Positions 58,970-64,000 of a stretch of DNA of 64,000 nt are shown here, one piece after another. The position numbers and the translations under genes are program-made. Position 1 is the stretch's first letter. Every line of letters starts with the position of its first letter. This stretch comes from Acetobacter estunensis. Its GTDB lineage: Bacteria > Pseudomonadota > Alphaproteobacteria > Acetobacterales > Acetobacteraceae. The notes beneath the pieces were generated by a model. The model ran no database searches. It was not told the DNA's origin and saw only the letters and a list, made by a program, of their open reading frames with translations. The stretch is taken from contig NZ_WOTH01000009.1 of NCBI RefSeq assembly GCF_011516945.1, forward strand, positions 1 through 64,000, given 5' to 3'.

Positions 58970-61000
58970 ATGACCAGCCGCGACCAGCAGCGCAATGCGC
59001 GACACTGGCGCGGCTCACGTCTTTCTCTTCTCGTGTGCCTGCTGGGAATGGCAAAAACGGCCCATGCCCAAAGCATCGATTACAATTCATTCGAACAGCT
59101 TTTCGGCGAACCCGTGACCACCTCCGCTACGGGCAAGCCCCAGCGCGCGAGCGAATTGTCCACCGACACGCAGATCGTCACCAGCGAACAGATCGAACGC
59201 TCCGGCGCACAATCGATTCCCGAAGTGCTGCGCATGGTGGCGGGCGTAAATGTGCGGCGCTATTCCATGCTCGGCAGCAATGTGTCCATCCGGGGCAATG
59301 ACGCCGCAGGCGGCTCCCGCACTCTGGTGCTGATCGATGGACGACAGGTCTATCTCGACGGCTATAATTACACCGACTGGGGCGGCCTGCCCGTGTCGCT
59401 GCGCGACATCCGGCAGATCGAGGTCATTCGCGGACCGAATTCGGCCGTTTATGGATTCGATGCATCGGGAGGCGTGATCAACATCGTCACCCGTGACCCA
59501 CTGCATGAAAATCGCAGCTATGTGCATGTCGAAGGAGGAAGTCAGGAAGATTTCGGGGGCGAGTTTGTAGCGTCTCACAAATTTTCAGACGCCTTTGCCG
59601 CCAAACTGTCTCTCAACGGCGTCCGTTCCGACGAATATGCCGCACGCGGGCGCACGGACACCGTTCCGCGAACCTACGCCCTGAACGCCGCTCTTACCCT
59701 GCGCGGCCAGATTACCCCACGCACGGAATGGACTTTGACCGGAACCATCGACCGGGAGCAAAATCCCTTCTGGCTGGATTTAGGTACCTATGTGACCTCC
59801 AGTTCTCTTTCCAAAAGTCTGGAAGGGCGAATTGCTTCCGATACGTCATGGGGGCTTGTCGAATTTCGGGCCTACCAAAACTCGTTCAACAGCGACATCT
59901 CCAACACGATCGACGCGTTGAACATGAGTTTTCCCATCGCTTTCAGTTACAATCTGGAAACCACGGTGGCCCAGTTGTCCGACACCATTTCGCTGGACAG
60001 CCGCAATGACCTGAAGTTGGGTGTCGAGTACCGCTACACAACCCTCGACGACCAACATGCCGGCACGAAGCTGACGAGTGAATACGACATGCTCGCCGCC
60101 GGCTCGGCCACATGGGACTACCGGATACTGCCGCAACTCACCATGACGAACGCCGTACGACTGGACACTCTCTATGTGCCCTCTCTGCGCAGCTACACCG
60201 TGCCGGATCAGGCGGCCTCTCACGCTCACCACTACATCGAGCCGAGCTTTAATTCCCGCCTGCGCTACGATGCTGGCTCACTCGGAGTTTTTGGCGTCAA
60301 TGCCGCACGGGGAATCCAGCTTCCCGCACTTTTTGACTTTTCACCTGACACCGCCTTCGGTCCGGCACTGGCGATCAACAATCCTTCACTGGTGCCTTCC
60401 ACCACCATCAATGTCGGGATCAACTACTCGCATCCCATCGCAGCCATTGACGGTAGCCTGACGCTGGCCCTGTACGCGCAACGCACCACCAACATGCTGG
60501 GCACCCCTTTCGCCTCGAATTTCAGCTTCATTCCACCCACGACACTCACCATGGAGCCCCGCAATTACGGACGGGTGGACGATGCCGGCGGTGAAGCGCA
60601 CCTGAACGGCAAGACGGATTTCGGATTAAGCTGGGACTTGGCCTACGCCATGACCGCTGTTCGCGATATGGACAAAGCGTCCATGATCAATTTTCAACGT
60701 CAGACCCCGGTCAACAGCGTCATCGGCGGTTTTTCGTGGAAGATCGGACCGGTGGAACTCAGCGCTCACGCGCGCTGGCAGTCGCATTATCAGGATGTGG
60801 CCGCCAATTTCAGCACCTTCCAACTCGACAACGTAAAGATTCATGACTTCGTGACCGTGGATGCCCGCGCTGCGTGGAAAATCGATAAACGATTCACCCT
60901 GTCCCTGAGTGGCGAACAACTCGGCTCTTCCGCCCTGAAAGAAACATCGGGCTTACGTATCCAACGTCGTCTCATCGGCGGATTGACCGCTCACTTCTGA
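58970..61000 (+). CDS. TonB-dependent receptor (BtuB/CirA-like plug)
   Basis: This 676-residue outer-membrane receptor has a signal peptide ('LLVCLLGMAKTAHAQ'), a plug with 'VTTSATGKPQRASELSTDTQIVT', 'IPEVLRMVAGVNVRR', 'VSIRGNDAAGGSRTLVLIDGRQVYLDGY' and 'IEVIRGPNSAVYGFDASGGVINIVTRDP', and a barrel ending 'IQRRLIGGLTAHF' with terminal Phe. The ligand is unknown. The plug is of the type seen in cobalamin and catecholate receptors. ATG at 58970 has no strong site; GTG at 58937 is the alternative. Confidence 0.9.
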   Translation: MTSRDQQRNARHWRGSRLSLLVCLLGMAKTAHAQSIDYNSFEQLFGEPVTTSATGKPQRASELSTDTQIVTSEQIERSGAQSIPEVLRMVAGVNVRRYSMLGSNVSIRGNDAAGGSRTLVLIDGRQVYLDGYNYTDWGGLPVSLRDIRQIEVIRGPNSAVYGFDASGGVINIVTRDPLHENRSYVHVEGGSQEDFGGEFVASHKFSDAFAAKLSLNGVRSDEYAARGRTDTVPRTYALNAALTLRGQITPRTEWTLTGTIDREQNPFWLDLGTYVTSSSLSKSLEGRIASDTSWGLVEFRAYQNSFNSDISNTIDALNMSFPIAFSYNLETTVAQLSDTISLDSRNDLKLGVEYRYTTLDDQHAGTKLTSEYDMLAAGSATWDYRILPQLTMTNAVRLDTLYVPSLRSYTVPDQAASHAHHYIEPSFNSRLRYDAGSLGVFGVNAARGIQLPALFDFSPDTAFGPALAINNPSLVPSTTINVGINYSHPIAAIDGSLTLALYAQRTTNMLGTPFASNFSFIPPTTLTMEPRNYGRVDDAGGEAHLNGKTDFGLSWDLAYAMTAVRDMDKASMINFQRQTPVNSVIGGFSWKIGPVELSAHARWQSHYQDVAANFSTFQLDNVKIHDFVTVDARAAWKIDKRFTLSLSGEQLGSSALKETSGLRIQRRLIGGLTAHF

Positions 61001-61064
61001 TCGCGCTCCTGTTGCCCGCATCTGCTTTGACAGAACCACGGGCACCTCGCAGGAGCACCAGATC

Positions 61065-62312
61065 ATGGAACAACCCCTTCCCCTGCTTCTTGTTATCGGC
61101 AGCGTTAATATCGACATCACCGCACGCGGCGCGCACCTGCCGGCACCGGGCGAAACTGTGCACGCCCAGAGCTACACCATCGGACTTGGCGGCAAGGGAG
61201 CCAATCAGGCCGCCGCCGCTGCCCGACTGGGGAAAGGCGCGCATCATCGGGTGGTGCTTGCTGGACGCACGGGAGCAGATGACTTTGCCAAGCAGGCCCG
61301 CGATCATCTGGCCACTTTTCACATGGACCTCACAGCACTTGCGTCTGATCACCATCATCCGACAGGTCTTGCCCTGATCGGCGTGGATCAAGGCGGCGAG
61401 AACAGCATCACCGTGATTGGAGGCTCCAATATGGCGCTCGACCACACAGATGTGGATCGCCTCCAGCCCATGCTGGAACAGGCCCGCGTTGTGCTGCTCC
61501 AGTTGGAAATTCCTCTTGAGGTCGTGGAATACGCAGCAGGCTGCGCTCGTGCATCTGGCTGCAAAATCATTCTTGATCCCGCACCGGCCCCATCCCGGCC
61601 TCTCCCCTCGTCGCTTCTGTCTCTTGTCGACGTTCTCACGCCCAATGAAACGGAAACGCAGGCTCTCACAGGTCTTTATCCGCAGGATGAGGCGACCGCC
61701 GCACAGGCAGCACAAGAATTGATGCGGCAAGGCGCGCACGCCGTAACCATCAAAATGGGTGGACGGGGCGTGTGGTGGCAGACCCCCATGGCAGGAGGCT
61801 TCGTACCCGCCTTTGCTGTGTCCGCCATCGATACCGTCGCGGCTGGCGACTGCTTCAATGCGGGATTGGCTACGGGATTGATACAGGAACGCTCGTTACA
61901 GGACGCCACGCGCCTTGCCGCTGCCTGCGGGGCACTCGCTACCACAAAAGAGGGTGCCGCCGAGAGCGCGCCGGAATGGGAGGATGTTCTGAGATTGATA
62001 GAAAAAACGAATAACCAACATTCGACTTCCCTCTATCCCATGGACGGAACACTGAATAAACACTCGTGCCACTATGCGAAACAGCCGAGGATGAGTGCGA
62101 GTGTCGATGACGTGGGGCAACTTTCAGGCCGTCATCCAGCTTTCTGCCGGCCTCAATGTCGCGATTCTCAGTTTCGTGGACATCAGCCTGCCCGCCATCA
62201 AGGAACGCCGCCGGGTGTTCGCCAAAGCGCGGCAGGAGTTGGAAATCCACCGGCGCAATCCGCACAAACGGGCGCCAGAGCACAAGGAAAGCCATACGGA
62301 AGCGGTGAATGA
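61065..62312 (+). CDS. rbsK: Ribokinase-like PfkB sugar kinase with anomalous C-terminal extension
   Basis: The first 310 or so residues are a normal ribokinase: 'VIGSVNIDITARGAHLPAPGETV', 'GLGGKGANQAAAAARLG', 'VDVLTPNETE' and the catalytic 'DTVAAGDCFNAGLATGL'. AGGAG lies 8 nt before the ATG. The frame then continues for about 105 residues with no sense of a domain and overlaps the next gene by over 200 bp in another frame. A run of six A at 62002-62007 marks the change: one more A would give a stop within three codons and a normal length. The kinase core looks intact. Confidence 0.85.
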   Translation: MEQPLPLLLVIGSVNIDITARGAHLPAPGETVHAQSYTIGLGGKGANQAAAAARLGKGAHHRVVLAGRTGADDFAKQARDHLATFHMDLTALASDHHHPTGLALIGVDQGGENSITVIGGSNMALDHTDVDRLQPMLEQARVVLLQLEIPLEVVEYAAGCARASGCKIILDPAPAPSRPLPSSLLSLVDVLTPNETETQALTGLYPQDEATAAQAAQELMRQGAHAVTIKMGGRGVWWQTPMAGGFVPAFAVSAIDTVAAGDCFNAGLATGLIQERSLQDATRLAAACGALATTKEGAAESAPEWEDVLRLIEKTNNQHSTSLYPMDGTLNKHSCHYAKQPRMSASVDDVGQLSGRHPAFCRPQCRDSQFRGHQPARHQGTPPGVRQSAAGVGNPPAQSAQTGARAQGKPYGSGE

Positions 62313-62613
62313 AATGGACCGCGCCCTGTTCGATCTGTGGCGGGAAGCGGCGAACTTCGAAAGCATTGAAGACTCCCTGCTGCGCTCCACTGGCGTGTTC
62401 GGACTTTTCGGCGCGATCCTGAGCCTCGGGCTGCTGTGGTATTCAGGCTATCACTACGACGAAGTCATCCCGGTTCTGGGCACAGTGCTGTCATTGCTGT
62501 CTTTCGTGTCGCTGATCGGGGCGTTCCTGATCAACTTCTTCACAGCGTCCCGCGCCTCCAGCTTTGCCAAGCGGTGCAATACTCTGCGCGAGACCATGCG
62601 CACCAAACTGTAG
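62095..62613 (+). CDS. Small membrane protein, hypothetical
   Basis: This 172-residue protein has an N-terminal hydrophobic segment ('FQAVIQLSAGLNVAILSFVDISLP'), a charged middle region with 'RRRVFAKARQELEIHRRNPHKRA', and two C-terminal helices ('GVFGLFGAILSLGLLWYSGY', 'LLSFVSLIGAFLINFF'). No family is recognised. GTG at 62095 has GAGG close upstream; ATG at 62107 is an alternative. Its 5' half overlaps the ribokinase extension, which supports that extension being an artefact or mutation. Confidence 0.65.
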   Translation: MRVSMTWGNFQAVIQLSAGLNVAILSFVDISLPAIKERRRVFAKARQELEIHRRNPHKRAPEHKESHTEAVNEMDRALFDLWREAANFESIEDSLLRSTGVFGLFGAILSLGLLWYSGYHYDEVIPVLGTVLSLLSFVSLIGAFLINFFTASRASSFAKRCNTLRETMRTKL

Positions 62614-62619
62614 GGTTCG

Positions 62620-63672
62620 TCATACTTGCGGAGCGGAAAACACTTTCCGTAGCGCCTTGCCGCTTTCACGCAGAACCCGGCGCGCTTTCCACATGACGGG
62701 ATAAAACAGCAGGAAGCCATGCAGGGTGCCCGGCGCGCATGAATAGGTCACCGTGTTGCCCGCCTGCTGCAACCTGTCGGCATACATCGCAGCCTCATCA
62801 CGCAAAGGATCGCATTCGGCCGTCATGATCCAGGCGGGCGGAAGACCAGACAGATTCGTCTGTAAACCGGGCGCAAACCGCACATCGTCGGCATCTTCGA
62901 TGGACCGCGCGTATTGATGCCCATACCACTCCACCATCGCCATGCTCAGGAAGAATCCCTTGGCGAACAGTTGACGAGAACGCGTTTCCTCTGTCCCCAA
63001 TGTCGCGGGATAAAACAGAACCTGCATGCGAGGCGTGAGAATGGGACACGCCCCATCCTTGCTGTGGGCATCGCGGATTTTCTAGCTCATGACGGCCGCC
63101 AGCGTTCCACCTGCACTGTCTCCAGCAAGCGCCATCTGACCACCCCAACGCCATGCCTCTCCCGACAGCCAGCGCACCGCCTCCCAACAATCGTCCACAG
63201 CGGCGGGAAACTTATGTTCGGGCGCAAGGCTGTAATGAAAGGAGAGGACGGCGGCACCGGACGCTCGGGCAAGACGACAACAGATCCCGTGATGCGAGTT
63301 CAGCCCGCAATGCACGAAACCGCCGCCATGGAAGTAAAGAACCACGCCCTTTACCTTGCCGCGCGGAATATAAAGGCGAGCGGGCCGAAGTTCACGGGCG
63401 CCGGGCACCCGAATATCGAGTACACGTTTCAGCGGCAGCGATGAAAGTGCCATAGGGAAAGACGGTCGTCCGGCAAGCTTGCGCAGCCGTGCAAGATTCT
63501 CCGCGCGGACCGCTTCCGGTGGCTCCAGAGCCACAGGTTGACGTGCCAGCCTGCGCGCCTGAAGACGGAGCATCCAGCCAATCCAGAGCAGGAAAAGACG
63601 CGAAATGGCATCGGGCCGCACATTGTCTGCCCGCTTTGCGGAGCAGGCGGTCCGTCTTGTGAAAAGGGACAT
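62620..63672 (-). pseudogene. Alpha/beta hydrolase (HSL/acetyl-esterase type) with one in-frame amber codon
   Basis: The minus strand encodes a complete esterase except for a TAG at 63082-63084. Before it come the oxyanion motif 'YFHGGGF' and nucleophile 'GDSAGGTLAA'. After it, in the same frame, come 'MQVLFYPATLG', the Asp in 'AECDPLRDE' and the His in 'PGTLHGFL'. The interruption falls four residues after 'TLAAV', in a helix that normally continues. No frameshift is needed to join the halves. The start may be 63672 (ATG) or 63711 (GTG). A sequencing error or readthrough are alternatives to a true loss. Confidence 0.85.
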
Positions 63673-63762
63673 GATCCGCTGAGTCTCAGCCTCGGGCGAC
63701 AATATGTCCACCCGTCAGCATCCCACGCTTGACGGAACAGGCGTGCGCGCGCAGGTTCCGCC

Positions 63763-64000
<238 letters not shown>

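Noticed and set aside
61005-61050. Terminator after the second TonB-dependent receptor
   Set aside because: TTGCCCG and CGGGCA can pair, but the stem is short, the loop long and there is no T tract.

Overview
The window looks like a chromosomal segment of an acetic acid bacterium (Acetobacteraceae, Alphaproteobacteria). The grounds are a GC-rich base composition, the gene blocks dnaA-dnaN-recF-gyrB, mutM-ubiE-coaBC-dut and hisG-hisD-infA-maf-RNase E/G-yacG-tRNA-Phe, two TonB-dependent receptors, and a periplasmic yellow/major-royal-jelly-like protein. The genus cannot be fixed from the sequence alone. About 50 intact protein genes, one tRNA, one partial RNase P RNA, one pseudogene and a transposase fragment can be supported.

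Layout. 1-69: 5' end of an IS transposase running off the left edge. 362-2982 (minus): tonB-exbB-exbD-exbD energy-transduction operon. 3258-8489: sulfonate-type sulfur scavenging locus (acyl-CoA-dehydrogenase-like flavoprotein and binding protein on minus; permease, ATPase and FMNH2-dependent monooxygenase on plus), followed on plus by a TonB-dependent receptor and a yellow-like protein (to 12051). 12041-13486: AT-rich orphan gene of foreign composition. 13505-16188 (minus): ABC-2 polysaccharide-type exporter plus trhO. 16415-18363: lytic transglycosylase and peroxiredoxin. 18407-24217 (minus): hypothetical, hemW, kup, yggS, glycosyltransferase. 24391-28882 (plus): hisG, hisD, infA, maf, RNase E/G, yacG, tRNA-Phe. 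29161-29883: second AT-rich orphan, a membrane protein directly after the tRNA.

30066-37638 (minus): hypothetical, gyrB, recF, dnaN, dnaA, rpsT. 37739-41403: mutM, ubiE, coaBC, dut. 41465-45969 (plus): tandem-domain ABC permease without an ATPase, map, ggt. 46123-51842 (minus): YoaK-like, NhaP-like antiporter, yebC, secA. 52106-58494 (plus): parvulin, argJ, RDD protein, large MscS channel, 2OG-Fe dioxygenase. 58514-62613: small membrane protein, second TonB-dependent receptor, ribokinase, small membrane protein. 62620-63672: alpha/beta hydrolase broken by one in-frame amber codon. 63763 to the right edge: rnpB.

How the parts may work together. The left 10 kb can be read as one route for an organic sulfur compound: receptor, TonB/ExbB/ExbD, SsuABC-type importer, then two flavin-dependent desulfurising enzymes. 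The right part is mostly housekeeping. The two AT-rich single-gene insertions (12.0-13.5 kb and 28.9-29.9 kb) are the parts not explained by conserved gene order. The first encodes a 481-residue protein with a possible HicA-like C-terminus and is the best candidate for something undescribed.
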